Shown here: positions 25,996 through 34,756 of the stretch, one piece after another
Numbering within the stretch: position 1 is the stretch's first letter
How the letters are laid out: the number at the start of each line of letters is the position of its first letter
NCBI GenBank assembly: GCA_945877855.1
Contig: CAMDWA010000013.1
Span: 1-47,598, forward strand
Reading direction: 5' to 3'
Length of the DNA stretch: 47,598 nucleotides
From: Thermoflexus hugenholtzii JAD2
GTDB lineage: Bacteria > Chloroflexota > Anaerolineae > J036 > Brachytrichaceae
The notes under the pieces: model-generated
What the model saw: only the letters and a program-made list of their open reading frames with translations
Told to the model about the DNA's origin: nothing
Databases searched by the model: none
Translations under genes and position numbers: made by a program

Positions 25996-27367
25996 ATTCA
26001 CGAGCCAACACCAAATCCACCATCACCCCGGCCAAACCGGTGTAGCGGGCCGGGTCGAGCAAAGCATCAATCTCGGTGGGTGACAAATGTTGCGACACAA
26101 CCGCATCGCGCAGCAAAATGTCGCGAAAAGGCTGCTCACCATCAACGGCTTGCATGGCACATTCATACACCACATCATGCGCTGTTTGTTTACCCACAAA
26201 TTTGCCCAAGGCAAACATCACCGCCTCAGACATCATCAGCCCGCCCAAGGCATGAACATTGCGCGCCATCCGCGCCACATTCACATGCATATCGCGCAGC
26301 ACCCGCAAGGTTTGGGCTAAAGCGCCGTCCGTCATCACACACACTTCAGGCACATAAGCCCACTCCATGTGGTTAACCGTCCAGTCGCGCTCATGAGCCT
26401 GAATCATGCCGTCCCAGCTATTACGGGCGGCGTTCATCACCAAACGCGCCAAGGCCACAATCGCCTCGCAAATCATCGGGTTGCGTTTGTGTGGCATGGT
26501 GCTACTGCCCACTTTGCCATGATTGTAAGGTTCTTCAAGCTCCCACACTTCGCTTTTTTGTAATGAGATCACCTCATTGGCAATTTTGCCGCAAGTGCCA
26601 GCCAATATAGCGGCGATGCTGGCAAATTCGGCAAAGCCATCATGCGCCACATGCCATGTGATGACTGGGGTCGCCAAACCCAAATGCGTCATCAGCCCAT
26701 GCCGCACCTTTAGCGCAATGGGGGTCTCATTCGCCAAAGCCCCCGACGTTGGCGCAAACGCCGCAAGGGTGCCAGCCGCGCCGCCAAATTGCCCGACCAA
26801 CACGCGGGGTTTGCATTCATTTAGTCGGGCGCGATGCCGCCGAAATTCATCGAGCCAAATTGCGGCTTTGTAGCCAAAGGTGATGGGCAAGGCATGTTGC
26901 CCATGCGTGCGCCCCGCCATAATCGTGTCGCGGTGGCGCAATGCCAATTCAGTCAGCACCGCCTCAATCGCGGTCAGCCGTTGCTCAAAAATGGCAATGG
27001 CATCCTTCATTTGCAGCACCACCGCCGTATCCATAATGTCTTGGGTGGTCGCGCCATAATGAATATATTCGCCAGCATCGCCAGCACACACGCTTTTAAA
27101 TTCACGTATGAGCGGCACAATTGGATGTAGCGTATGATCAATGCCTTGCTTCATACGCGCCGTGTCCATCAATTCGGCCCGCCCTTTTTGTGCAATTTCA
27201 GCTGCCGCTGCCGCCGGTATTACGCCCAATTCACCCTCGGCTTTCGCCAGCGCCACCTCCACATCCAGCCATTTTTGCAGCAGCGCTTGGTCGCTAAATA
27301 CCGCCCGCATCGCGTCGGTTCCATATAAATCTTTTAAAAAGACGGAATCAAAGATGTGGGATGACAT
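25991..27367 (-). CDS. adenylosuccinate lyase/carboxymuconate cycloisomerase family protein
   Basis: This 458-residue all-helical member of the fumarase/aspartase superfamily has the signature GSSTMPHKRNP on the mobile loop. Its other conserved regions are YIHYGATTQDIMDT and MAGRTHGQHALP. The superfamily eliminates or adds across a C-N or C-C bond next to a carboxylate. Adenylosuccinate lyase (PurB) and 3-carboxy-cis,cis-muconate cycloisomerase are the closest choices from sequence alone. No purine genes are nearby, while several catabolic genes are, so a catabolic lyase is slightly favoured by context. The family call is firm and the substrate is not. Confidence 0.87.
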   Translation of the reverse strand: MSSHIFDSVFLKDLYGTDAMRAVFSDQALLQKWLDVEVALAKAEGELGVIPAAAAAEIAQKGRAELMDTARMKQGIDHTLHPIVPLIREFKSVCAGDAGEYIHYGATTQDIMDTAVVLQMKDAIAIFEQRLTAIEAVLTELALRHRDTIMAGRTHGQHALPITFGYKAAIWLDEFRRHRARLNECKPRVLVGQFGGAAGTLAAFAPTSGALANETPIALKVRHGLMTHLGLATPVITWHVAHDGFAEFASIAAILAGTCGKIANEVISLQKSEVWELEEPYNHGKVGSSTMPHKRNPMICEAIVALARLVMNAARNSWDGMIQAHERDWTVNHMEWAYVPEVCVMTDGALAQTLRVLRDMHVNVARMARNVHALGGLMMSEAVMFALGKFVGKQTAHDVVYECAMQAVDGEQPFRDILLRDAVVSQHLSPTEIDALLDPARYTGLAGVMVDLVLARES

Positions 27368-27373
27368 TTTTTA

Positions 27374-27450
27374 AGAAAGTAGAAAGTTAGAAAGTGAAAA
27401 ATAAAAAGTATTTGATCACTTTTCACTTTCTACTTTTCACTTTGCACTTT
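27374..27450. repeat. palindrome of GAAAGT words that enters a coding region
   Basis: GAAAGTAGAAAGTTAGAAAGTGAAAA on the left is complemented by TTTTCACTTTCTAC and further copies on the right. The right arm overlaps the last codons of the TIM-barrel gene, whose stop is at 27430-27432. Confidence 0.85.
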
Positions 27451-28284
27451 ATTCCATTTAGCCGTTAAATTGGCTTTGGCGAGCGGGATCATGCTGATGG
27501 GCAAGTGTTCAACCATCAGCCAGCCATTGGGCATGGCATGTTTGGCCTCGCTGAGCAGGGTGTCCCAATCCATCATACCGGTTCCGATCACGGTTTCGGC
27601 CACATGCAGCACCAGACGATCTTCGAGGTAATAATCTTTACAATGCACCGTGTCGCCAAATTCACCCAACAAGGCAAATTGCTCGCGGATCATGGGGGCA
27701 GGGTCAAAGGCTGTGCGCAGATCGGTGACAAAATTACACAAGTCAATATTCACCTTCACCCGTTGCGGGTCTGTGCGCTCAATCACCCGGCGAATGGTTT
27801 TGGCGCTATCGAGCGTGCTGGTTTGATGCGTTTCTAGCACAATATTCAGCCCCAAATCGCGGGCTGTCACCAACACCTCATTCATACTTTGCACCAAACG
27901 GTCTTCGGTTTCGGGTTTAAAGTTATCAGCATGAGGCCACCAATCACCACGCGGGTTAAGACTGGTTGGGCGCAACCCCACGCCGGTCACCCCCAATTTT
28001 GCACACAGCTTACACAATTCGCGTAATTGGGCTACGCCAGCGCCACGCACGGTTTCATTGGGCGAAATAATGCATGGGTATTTGCCCCACACTTGCAGCC
28101 AGGCCAAACCTTGGCCGGCAATAACGGCTTTGGCGTTGGCGATCGTTGCCTCCGAAATTGACTCGGCTGGCACATTAATATGTGTGCCAAGCCCTTGAAA
28201 ACCCAACTCGGCGGCAAAACGCACACTTTCGTAATTAATATCTTTTAAATCAGTATTAAATATGCCTTGAACTGCAAATTTCAT
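27430..28284 (-). CDS. sugar phosphate isomerase/epimerase-like TIM-barrel protein
   Basis: This 284-residue xylose-isomerase-like barrel has metal-site segments NIVLETHQTS, VNIDLCNFV, VHCKDYYLEDR and the final MVEHLP. These supply Glu, Asp, His and Glu ligands as in tagatose- or inosose-type epimerases and dehydratases. The ATG at 28284 is chosen because the longer frame to 28431 lies in the dehydratase gene. It starts 4 nt after the dehydratase stop, so they are in one operon. The C-terminal residues KVQSEK and the stop are read from a word-repeat palindrome, an unusual tail. Confidence 0.82.
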   Translation of the reverse strand: MKFAVQGIFNTDLKDINYESVRFAAELGFQGLGTHINVPAESISEATIANAKAVIAGQGLAWLQVWGKYPCIISPNETVRGAGVAQLRELCKLCAKLGVTGVGLRPTSLNPRGDWWPHADNFKPETEDRLVQSMNEVLVTARDLGLNIVLETHQTSTLDSAKTIRRVIERTDPQRVKVNIDLCNFVTDLRTAFDPAPMIREQFALLGEFGDTVHCKDYYLEDRLVLHVAETVIGTGMMDWDTLLSEAKHAMPNGWLMVEHLPISMIPLAKANLTAKWNKVQSEK

Positions 28285-28288
28285 GTAA

Positions 28289-29470
28289 TTATTCTTCCCC
28301 TCGTTCTTGTGCTTCGTTTGGTGCAATTTCAACCAAACCCGCCCCACGCCGCCGCCCCCACGAGCCAGCTTTGGCCTTGCCACTGGGCGCTTGCGCCGCC
28401 AATTGAGCGAGCCGTGCCATGTCAAATTCAATGCCCAAGCCCGGTCTGTCGCTCAGCGTAATCCAGCCATCTTCGATCTCGTGTTGGCCAATAATGCCAT
28501 CGCCGCGCCCAAGCATGGCACACTCCATCATGTTGTGATTAGGCAAAGCCGCTGCCAAATGCGCCATAAAATGGGCTGGGCAATTCATTAGCGACACTGG
28601 CAAATCAAAGGCATAGGCCAAATCAGCCACCATCAACATGCCGGTAATACCCGCCGTTTTTGAGCCAATTTGAATGACATCGGCGGCCTCGCCCGCAATG
28701 AGCGGTTTAAATTCGCTGATGTCGTCGAGATTTTCACCAGTCGAAACGGCAGCGCGAATGCCACTAGAGACTTTACGCAGGCCTGCCACATCCCATCGTC
28801 GCGCTGGTTCCTCGGCCCAGAAAATATCATAATGACGTTCAAATTCGCCAATGTGGCGTATGGCTTGTTTGGGCGACCAATATTCATTTGAATCGACCAT
28901 CAAAATAGGCACTTTACCGCTGGTGGCTAACGCATCACGCATAATGCCAATCCGCCGCAGGTCGGCGGCTTGGTCTAGCCCTACTTTAATTTTGCCAGCG
29001 TTTACGCCCTTGGCCGCCATGCCCTCATACAGCTGTCGCAATGCATCGTCGCTCAAGCCAATGCCAATATCACTGACATAAGCCCGCACTTTGCGCGTGC
29101 TAGCGCCCAGCGTTTTCCACAATGGCTCGTTATTCAGCTTGGCCTTTAAATCCCACAACGCAATGTCGATGGCGCTAATGGCCCCATTCACCAAACCGCG
29201 ATTACCGCCTTTAAAGGCTGCGTCCATCATGCGTTTCCAATGCCCACGCACCCCGCGCGGGTCGCGGCCTATCAACATTTCATTCACCATCGTGTGAATG
29301 AGAGTTTGAGCGCTAGGGCTACTCAGGGTCACGCCGCTTACGCCGACATCGGTGTCGATCCACACCGCCATCATCGGCATTTGATCAAACCCAACTGGGT
29401 CGTTGGCATCTGAAATGGCGCGGTTTAATTGAATGTGATAGGGCTGGGTGCGAACAGCGGTTATTTTCAT
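28289..29470 (-). CDS. enolase superfamily protein (mandelate racemase/muconate lactonizing type)
   Basis: This 393-residue protein has the N-terminal capping domain and a barrel. The barrel has the KxK catalytic pair GKIKVGLD (Lys160, Lys162) and the metal ligands Asp193 (MVDSNEYW), Glu220 (FWAEEP) and Glu246 (STGENLDD). Such enzymes abstract the proton next to a carboxylate, typically dehydrating or racemising sugar acids. The C-terminal 35 residues (after LGIEFDMARLAQL) are Ala/Gly/Lys/Arg-rich and not conserved. It lies between an SDR and a TIM-barrel isomerase with 9- and 4-nt gaps, suggesting consecutive steps of one sugar-acid pathway. Confidence 0.87.
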   Translation of the reverse strand: MKITAVRTQPYHIQLNRAISDANDPVGFDQMPMMAVWIDTDVGVSGVTLSSPSAQTLIHTMVNEMLIGRDPRGVRGHWKRMMDAAFKGGNRGLVNGAISAIDIALWDLKAKLNNEPLWKTLGASTRKVRAYVSDIGIGLSDDALRQLYEGMAAKGVNAGKIKVGLDQAADLRRIGIMRDALATSGKVPILMVDSNEYWSPKQAIRHIGEFERHYDIFWAEEPARRWDVAGLRKVSSGIRAAVSTGENLDDISEFKPLIAGEAADVIQIGSKTAGITGMLMVADLAYAFDLPVSLMNCPAHFMAHLAAALPNHNMMECAMLGRGDGIIGQHEIEDGWITLSDRPGLGIEFDMARLAQLAAQAPSGKAKAGSWGRRRGAGLVEIAPNEAQERGEE

Positions 29471-29479
29471 CTTGATACC

Positions 29480-30196
29480 TTAACGGGTATGCAACGCCCC
29501 ACGCACATAATCGGCGTCGTCACTCACCAACCATGCCAATAGTTTGCCGACCCCTTCGGGTTCGCCGAGTTTTGCACTGCCATGTGAGCCGGGTTTGCCA
29601 AACAGCCGCGCCTCTTCTTCGATGACCGAGATCTTCATGCGGGTAGCGATGCTGCCAGGGTGCACTGTATTAACACGAATATTGTCATCAGCCAATTTAG
29701 CTTGCATGGTGATACCGAGGCTGGTAACGCCGCCTTTGCTGCTGCCATAGGCAAACGACGAGCTTGCCCCATAGGCTGCTGCCGATGAGATCAGCACAAT
29801 CACGCCCTTGCCATTTTTCTTCATCAGTGGCGCGGCATGTTTGGCGCACAAAAAGCTGCCCGTCACGTTTACGTCATACACTTGGCGAAACATCTCGGCA
29901 GTAAAATCTTCAATGGCGACAAATGCACCTTTAAGAATCCCAGCCGTCTGCACCAGCCCATCAAGTCGCCCATGCCGCTCAGCAATGGTTGCAAACGCCG
30001 CGGCAACCGAAGCCTCATCCGTTACATTTACCTTGAGATAAGTCGCGCCAATACTATTGGCAGTCGCTTGACCCTCGACCTCATTAAAATCAGCCACAAA
30101 CACTTGCGCCCCGCGGGCTGCACAAATTTCAGCCGTTGCTTTGCCAATACCGGTTGCACCGCCCACAACGGCGATGATTTTGCCTGTTAAATCCAT
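29480..30196 (-). CDS. short-chain dehydrogenase/reductase
   Basis: This 238-residue NAD(P)-dependent oxidoreductase has the cofactor loop GGATGIGKA, VADFNE after strand two, TAGILKG (NAG-like) and the catalytic Ser in LISSAAAYG. The Tyr and Lys are in YGSSKGG, and the chain ends with DDADYVRGALHTR. Asp after strand two suggests preference for NAD. It is upstream of the dehydratase on the same transcript, 9 nt apart. An oxidation of a hydroxy acid before or after dehydration is plausible but not shown. The gap to the binding-protein gene holds a palindrome. Confidence 0.92.
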   Translation of the reverse strand: MDLTGKIIAVVGGATGIGKATAEICAARGAQVFVADFNEVEGQATANSIGATYLKVNVTDEASVAAAFATIAERHGRLDGLVQTAGILKGAFVAIEDFTAEMFRQVYDVNVTGSFLCAKHAAPLMKKNGKGVIVLISSAAAYGASSSFAYGSSKGGVTSLGITMQAKLADDNIRVNTVHPGSIATRMKISVIEEEARLFGKPGSHGSAKLGEPEGVGKLLAWLVSDDADYVRGALHTR

Positions 30197-30198
30197 AA

Positions 30199-30287
30199 GT
30201 TAGGGATTAGAGATTAGGGATTAGGGAATGGGGATTAGAGGTGTGTCATGAGTGATCTCTAATCCCTAATCCTTAATCCCTAATTCT
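30199..30287. repeat. palindrome of GATTAGG words
   Basis: GATTAGG/GATTAGA words on the left are matched by CCTAATC/TCTAATC words on the right. The same word is used at 39197-39326. Confidence 0.85.
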
Positions 30288-31582
30288 TATTTCAACTTGC
30301 CAGCGATTGCGTCTTCAAGCCCTTTGGCAAGCGCAGTTGCGCCAGCGGCCGGGGTTAGCTCACCCAACAAAATGCGTTGGAAAGTTGGCAACACCACACT
30401 GCTTTGCCAGCCCGGTTGGCCAGGGAATTGTGGCGCGATTGTGCCTGATTCAAGTGCCTTAAAGGCGGCGGTGTAATAAGGGTTCTTCGTAATACGCTCG
30501 TCTTTTGCGGCCTCTTGGTTCGATGGCACATAGCCGGTCTTCTCCATCAGCATGATCTGCGTATCTTTGTCGGCCCAATGCGTTAGCCACGCCCAACCCG
30601 CATCTTCGTTCTTCTTGTCCACAATCCCGTTATACGATGGCGACCAGTCGGCAATTTGCGCAGCGGGGCCTTTGGGGCGAGGCAAGCTCAAAAACTTGGT
30701 GCCATCTTTGCCCAAAAATTGCACAACATCGGCCAAAGAGCCGGTGTGATGCCACAACATACCGGTTTTGCCAGTTTGGAAGGCTTCGAGAATTTGGCGG
30801 AAGCTGTCATTTGTGACACTGGGCGGCACGGCTTTGGCCTTGGTGTGCAACTCGGTATACCATTTCAAAGCCTCGGTTGTTTTGGCAATATCAAGGGCAG
30901 CTTTGCCATCTTTCACAATGGGTGAACCAAAGGCACGGATGACTTGCACCACCATACCTTGCCCACCAGCCCCACCACGCATCCCAAATCCAAAGCGACC
31001 TTTGGCTGGGTCTGTCAACTTGACGGCTGCGTCAAACATTTCGTCAAAAGTGGTGGGTGCTTTCAAACCCTTCTCGTCAAACCAGTCCTTGCGATAATAC
31101 ATCCAATCGACAAACATAAAGCTAGGCACGCCATAAATTTTGCCGTTAACAGTAGCGGCATCAAAATATTTATCGGGGTAATTTTTACGTTGATCCCAAC
31201 TCTTCAAACGCTCGGTAAGGTCTTGAATACCGCCCATGCCAACCATATCCGGCACACGGTCTGCCGAGATCATGGTCGTGTCTGGCTTGCCGCTGCCACC
31301 TTGCACAGCCAAAGTAAATTTGGCCATAAAGTCGGCATTTGGCACAGTCAATGACTCAACCGTTGCTTCGGGGTATTTGGCCTTGAACATCTTTTCGCCT
31401 TCGGCCAAGCCAGCCATTTCAGATTCGCTGGTGTAATGATGCCAATAGGTCAGCTTGCCGCTCACCTTTTTGGCTGGGGCAGCCGTCGGCGCTGGGGTTG
31501 CGCAGGCGGCCAATGCGGCACTTGCGCCTGCCAGCGCCGTGCCTTTGATAAATTGTCTTCGGGTTATTGCTATTTTTCTCAT
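30287..31582 (-). CDS. ABC transporter sugar-binding lipoprotein (family 1)
   Basis: This 431-residue extracellular solute-binding protein has a twin-arginine signal (TRRQFIKG, Arg8 and Arg9) that leads into a lipobox LAAC. Cys27 is the lipidated residue. It is followed by a Pro/Ala/Thr linker. The mature part is a typical family-1 binding protein (KLTYWHHYTSESE, VNGKIYGVPSFMFVDWMYY, AFQTGKTGMLWHH). It delivers a sugar or glycoside-type solute to the two permeases encoded upstream. GTGGAG lies upstream of the ATG. Position before the SDR and dehydratase genes suggests that the imported solute feeds them. Confidence 0.92.
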   Translation of the reverse strand: MRKIAITRRQFIKGTALAGASAALAACATPAPTAAPAKKVSGKLTYWHHYTSESEMAGLAEGEKMFKAKYPEATVESLTVPNADFMAKFTLAVQGGSGKPDTTMISADRVPDMVGMGGIQDLTERLKSWDQRKNYPDKYFDAATVNGKIYGVPSFMFVDWMYYRKDWFDEKGLKAPTTFDEMFDAAVKLTDPAKGRFGFGMRGGAGGQGMVVQVIRAFGSPIVKDGKAALDIAKTTEALKWYTELHTKAKAVPPSVTNDSFRQILEAFQTGKTGMLWHHTGSLADVVQFLGKDGTKFLSLPRPKGPAAQIADWSPSYNGIVDKKNEDAGWAWLTHWADKDTQIMLMEKTGYVPSNQEAAKDERITKNPYYTAAFKALESGTIAPQFPGQPGWQSSVVLPTFQRILLGELTPAAGATALAKGLEDAIAGKLK

Positions 31583-31604
31583 TTTTTTTACTCCACTTGT
31601 TTTT

Positions 31605-31656
31605 AATGGTTAATGGTCAATGGTTAATGGTTAATGGACTCATTAACCATTAACCA
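31605..31656. repeat. palindrome of TGGTTAA words
   Basis: Perfect 15-bp arms at 31622-31636 and 31641-31655 have a 4-nt loop. Additional GGTTAAT words extend the left side. It lies between the MalG-type permease and the binding-protein gene. Confidence 0.88.
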
Positions 31657-31666
31657 CTATGTAAGG

Positions 31667-32527
31667 CTATCCTTTCACTGCTCCCACCATCAGCCCGCGC
31701 ACCAGTGCTTTTTGGGCAAAGGCAAAGAAGATGATGATAGGCACAATACTGATCATGCCGCCAGCGGCGATTAAGCCCCAAGGCAATTGAAATTCGCCGA
31801 CCATAAGCTGAAGCACCACCGGCCAAGTGCGTGAGCTTTCGCTGTTGGTCAACATTAATGCAAATAAAAATTCGTTCCATGCACCAACGGCAATCAGCAC
31901 CGCTGTCGCCGCAATGCCAGATCGCGCCAGTGGCATCACCACGCGAAATAATGCGCCCAGCCGTGTGCAGCCATCAATGCGGGCTGCATCTTCTAAATCG
32001 GCGGGTACGGCATCAAAAAAACCTTTAAGCATGAGCAAGCTCACTGGCATAGAAAATGTGGTGTAAGTGAGTGCCAAGCCCAATAAACTATCGAGTAAAC
32101 CGATATTGCGTAACATAATATAAAGTGGCAATAACATCAACACCGCCGGAAACATGCGAATGGTGAGATAAAATGTAAGAATGCCGCCACGCCCACGAAA
32201 ACGATAACGCGAGATGCTATAAGCCGCAAATGTGCCCACCAGCAAACACAATACCACTGTCAAAGTCGTCGTAAAGGCGCTATTACGAAACATCGTGGTC
32301 ACGCCCGATCGATTCCACAACTTAATATAATGTTCAGCCGTTGGGTGCGCTGGAATATATTGCATCTCATTCGTCACAATATCGCTTTCGGGTTTAATCG
32401 ACGTTAACGCCGTCCATACCAATGGCCCTAACGCAAAGACCAACATACATGCCACAATTACATATGCGATTGCGTCATACAGCCGCCGCATGGCTTTTTG
32501 AGAGTTTCGAAAGTTTTGAAAGGCCAT
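31667..32527 (-). CDS. ABC transporter permease, MalG type
   Basis: This 286-residue inner-membrane protein has six predicted helices. Its EAA loop EDAARIDGCTRLGALFRVV is the contact for the ATPase. The second half reads AVGAWNEFLFALML, the signature of carbohydrate uptake permeases of the CUT1 family. It forms the channel with the MalF-type protein at 32594. The C-terminus AFAQKALVRGLMVGAVKG is typical. A palindrome lies between the two permease genes, which is unusual inside an importer operon. Confidence 0.93.
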   Translation of the reverse strand: MAFQNFRNSQKAMRRLYDAIAYVIVACMLVFALGPLVWTALTSIKPESDIVTNEMQYIPAHPTAEHYIKLWNRSGVTTMFRNSAFTTTLTVVLCLLVGTFAAYSISRYRFRGRGGILTFYLTIRMFPAVLMLLPLYIMLRNIGLLDSLLGLALTYTTFSMPVSLLMLKGFFDAVPADLEDAARIDGCTRLGALFRVVMPLARSGIAATAVLIAVGAWNEFLFALMLTNSESSRTWPVVLQLMVGEFQLPWGLIAAGGMISIVPIIIFFAFAQKALVRGLMVGAVKG

Positions 32528-32530
32528 AGT

Positions 32531-32596
32531 TGTGAATTACGAATTATGAATTACGAATTAAATTAAGCTTTACAAATTTGTAATTCGTAATTTTTA
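32531..32596. repeat. palindrome of GAATTAC words
   Basis: The left arm holds three GAATTAY words and the right arm TAATTCGTAATT. It lies between the two permease genes, and its right end touches the stop codon of the MalF-type gene. Confidence 0.8.
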
Positions 32597-33574
32597 AGTA
32601 TTTTTAGTAACGCCGCTAAATTTAAGATACAAAGTCGTAAATACCATCAAAATAAGCAACATGATGACAGACACCGCCGCCGCCGCGCCAAAATTAAAGT
32701 TTTCATATGCAATTTGAAAAGCATAAAGTGACAAGGTGAAGGTTGCCAACCCCGGTCCGCCATTGGTTAACACGATCATCAGATCTGGCGAGTTAACCAA
32801 CCCAATCACCCGCAAAATAACCGCCGCAACAATAACGGGCGTGAGCATGGGGATTGTAATGGCGCGAAATTTTGCCCACCCGCTAGCCCCATCAACCTCT
32901 GCCGCCTCATATAATTCTTCGGGGATCGATTGCAGCCCCGCGTAAAGCAACAAGGTAAAAAATGGCGTACCGCGCCACATATCAACCAACAACACGGCGG
33001 GCATGGCGGTAGCGGGGTCGGCAAACCAAGCACGATAGCTCGTCAAAATGCCTAATTTGACTAAAATATCATTAATCACACCCAAGCGCGAGTCGAGCAA
33101 GAGCGCCCACATATGCCCCGCTACTACTGATGGAATCACCCAAGGCAACAACAACAGCACCCGCGCCAATGGACCACCCTTCAAATTTTTACGGTTTAGC
33201 GCCAAAGCCACTACCAACCCTAAAAAAAATTGAGAAAATGCCCCACCAAATACCCACACAAAGGTATTTTTAATGATTACCCAAAAATCATCGTCGGCAA
33301 ACAATTCGGTATATTGCTGCAAACCCACAAATTTCATGCCTAACCCAGCCCGCAATAAATTAAATTGTTGAAAACTGAGATAAACGCCATAAAATACAGG
33401 GTAAACAATGACAGCAACGACCAATAATAAACTAGGTAACAATAATAAATAAGCCCAATAACGACTTTCAGACAATTCGCCAAGCCATGTTAACGGGTTT
33501 AATGAACGCCCCTTCCTTACGGCGGGTAAAGTTTGTGAACTTTGTGAATCGGGCGGCAATGCGTTTTGAAGCAT
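32594..33574 (-). CDS. ABC transporter permease, MalF type
   Basis: This 326-residue protein has an N-terminal cytoplasmic segment of about 35 residues, six helices and the EAA loop EAAEVDGASGWAKFRAITIP. It is the larger of the two CUT1 permeases. No ATPase gene is in the window, so the importer probably uses a shared MsmX/MalK-type ATPase encoded elsewhere. The start ATG at 33574 is divergent from the GntR gene, and the spacer between them holds a palindromic candidate operator. Confidence 0.93.
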   Translation of the reverse strand: MLQNALPPDSQSSQTLPAVRKGRSLNPLTWLGELSESRYWAYLLLLPSLLLVVAVIVYPVFYGVYLSFQQFNLLRAGLGMKFVGLQQYTELFADDDFWVIIKNTFVWVFGGAFSQFFLGLVVALALNRKNLKGGPLARVLLLLPWVIPSVVAGHMWALLLDSRLGVINDILVKLGILTSYRAWFADPATAMPAVLLVDMWRGTPFFTLLLYAGLQSIPEELYEAAEVDGASGWAKFRAITIPMLTPVIVAAVILRVIGLVNSPDLMIVLTNGGPGLATFTLSLYAFQIAYENFNFGAAAAVSVIMLLILMVFTTLYLKFSGVTKNT

Positions 33575-33613
33575 GTAATGAAGGTCTTAAATAACAACTC
33601 AAAAAAAATACCG

Positions 33614-33627
33614 TCTGAAATTTCAGA
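33614..33627. promoter_or_regulatory. candidate operator TCTGAAATTTCAGA
   Basis: This perfect 14-bp palindrome lies in the divergent spacer between the permease start (33574) and the preferred GntR start (33668). FCD-type GntR regulators often bind such sites next to their own gene, so it could control both directions. It is followed by an AT-rich TATAAA stretch. Confidence 0.45.
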
Positions 33628-33667
33628 TATAAAAGATGATACTCGCAAAGTAAAATTTGTCAAGCCC

Positions 33668-34321
33668 ATGAATTTTCTTCCAACGAAACCACCCCCACTT
33701 CTATCTGACCATATGTATGAATTGCTAAGAGAGCGCATTTTGGGCGGGGCCTATAAACCCGGCCAACGCCTAGATGTGGGGGCCATAGCCCAGCAATTGG
33801 GGGTCAGCCAAACCCCGCTAAAAGAGGCCTTGGCCGCGCTGGCACGCGAGGGGTTGGTTGAAATAAAGGCTCGCAGTGGTACTTATGTGGCCCAGCTTGC
33901 CACCCGCGACATGATCGAGGTATTCGACATTCGTATTTCACTCGAATTATTGGCCGCCGAGACCCTGTTGGCGCATGTCACCGCATCCGATCTTCAGTGG
34001 TTAAGCGATCAAGTGCAGGTTATTCAAGCCACTCAAACCCTCGACGAGCATTACCGTGAAAACGCCAAATTTCATCAACGTTTGGTGTTGCTCAGCGATA
34101 ACCGCAAATTGGCCGAGCTATACGACCAACTGCACGCCCACGTGCATATTGCTCTGGTTCACTTAGTCGCGCCAGGTTGGTGGCATGATTCGCCCATCGA
34201 GGCGCAAGAACACACAGCCATTGTGGCAACCATTCGCGCCAACAACGGCGATGAACTACGAGCGGCAATGCAAGCGCATTTGCGTCGCTCGCGGGCCACT
34301 TTGGCGCGGCAATTAGGATAA
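33668..34321 (+). CDS. GntR family transcriptional regulator, FCD subfamily
   Basis: This 217-residue regulator has an N-terminal winged helix (LRERILGGAYKPGQRLDVGA, then SQTPLKEALAALAREGLVE and GTYVAQL). The C-terminal helical FCD domain has metal and effector residues in FDIRISLE, NAKFHQRLV, HAHVHIALVH and QEHTAIVATI. FCD regulators usually respond to carboxylates or sugar acids and repress a neighbouring catabolic operon. The open frame reaches back to 33566 through a TTG and an ATG at 33578, but these would overlap the spacer with the operator-like palindrome, so the ATG at 33668 is preferred. It is divergent from the importer operon. Confidence 0.87.
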   Translation: MNFLPTKPPPLLSDHMYELLRERILGGAYKPGQRLDVGAIAQQLGVSQTPLKEALAALAREGLVEIKARSGTYVAQLATRDMIEVFDIRISLELLAAETLLAHVTASDLQWLSDQVQVIQATQTLDEHYRENAKFHQRLVLLSDNRKLAELYDQLHAHVHIALVHLVAPGWWHDSPIEAQEHTAIVATIRANNGDELRAAMQAHLRRSRATLARQLG

Positions 34322-34366
34322 TTTATAACTTGTTTTCTAAATCAATGTCAAACAAAAAAGTGGATT

Positions 34367-34756
34367 TTAAATTAGCGTTAGCTTAGAGATTACTGTCGTT
34401 TGAATGGTTGCAAAATGCTGATCATTGGTCAGCAAAGGGATTTTTTCTGCGTACGCGACTGTAGCAATTAGAATATCTGACATTGGGACTGTGTGGCCTA
34501 ATCGCCGTAACTGGAAGCCGAAATTTGCTGCTAAATCCCAATGTTTAGGTGATGTAACGATACGTTCAGCAAAACCTAACCCTGTTGTTAAATCTAAATA
34601 TTCATTTGGTTTTGCACCTAAAAAAAGCTCAAAACGCACCGGGCATGTATACGCGGCCTCATTAAGGTTAATCAGGTCTGCAACCCTTGATTTAAATAAT
34701 ATACTTCCCTTCGCCCTAAAAAATTCAATCCAGACAGAGGTGTCAATTAAAATCAT
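34367..34756 (-). CDS. PIN-domain toxin (VapC-like ribonuclease)
   Basis: This 129-residue protein has the acidic residues of the PIN nuclease fold. Asp5 is in MILIDTSVWIEFF, an Asp is in VPMSDILIATVA, and a further Asp is in LLTNDQHF. The conserved Glu is in RFELFLG. PIN toxins cleave RNA with Mg2+ and are neutralised by a small partner. The partner is encoded directly upstream with a 4-bp overlap (34753-34756). The base composition is AT-richer than the neighbours, consistent with an acquired module. Confidence 0.87.
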   Translation of the reverse strand: MILIDTSVWIEFFRAKGSILFKSRVADLINLNEAAYTCPVRFELFLGAKPNEYLDLTTGLGFAERIVTSPKHWDLAANFGFQLRRLGHTVPMSDILIATVAYAEKIPLLTNDQHFATIQTTVISKLTLI

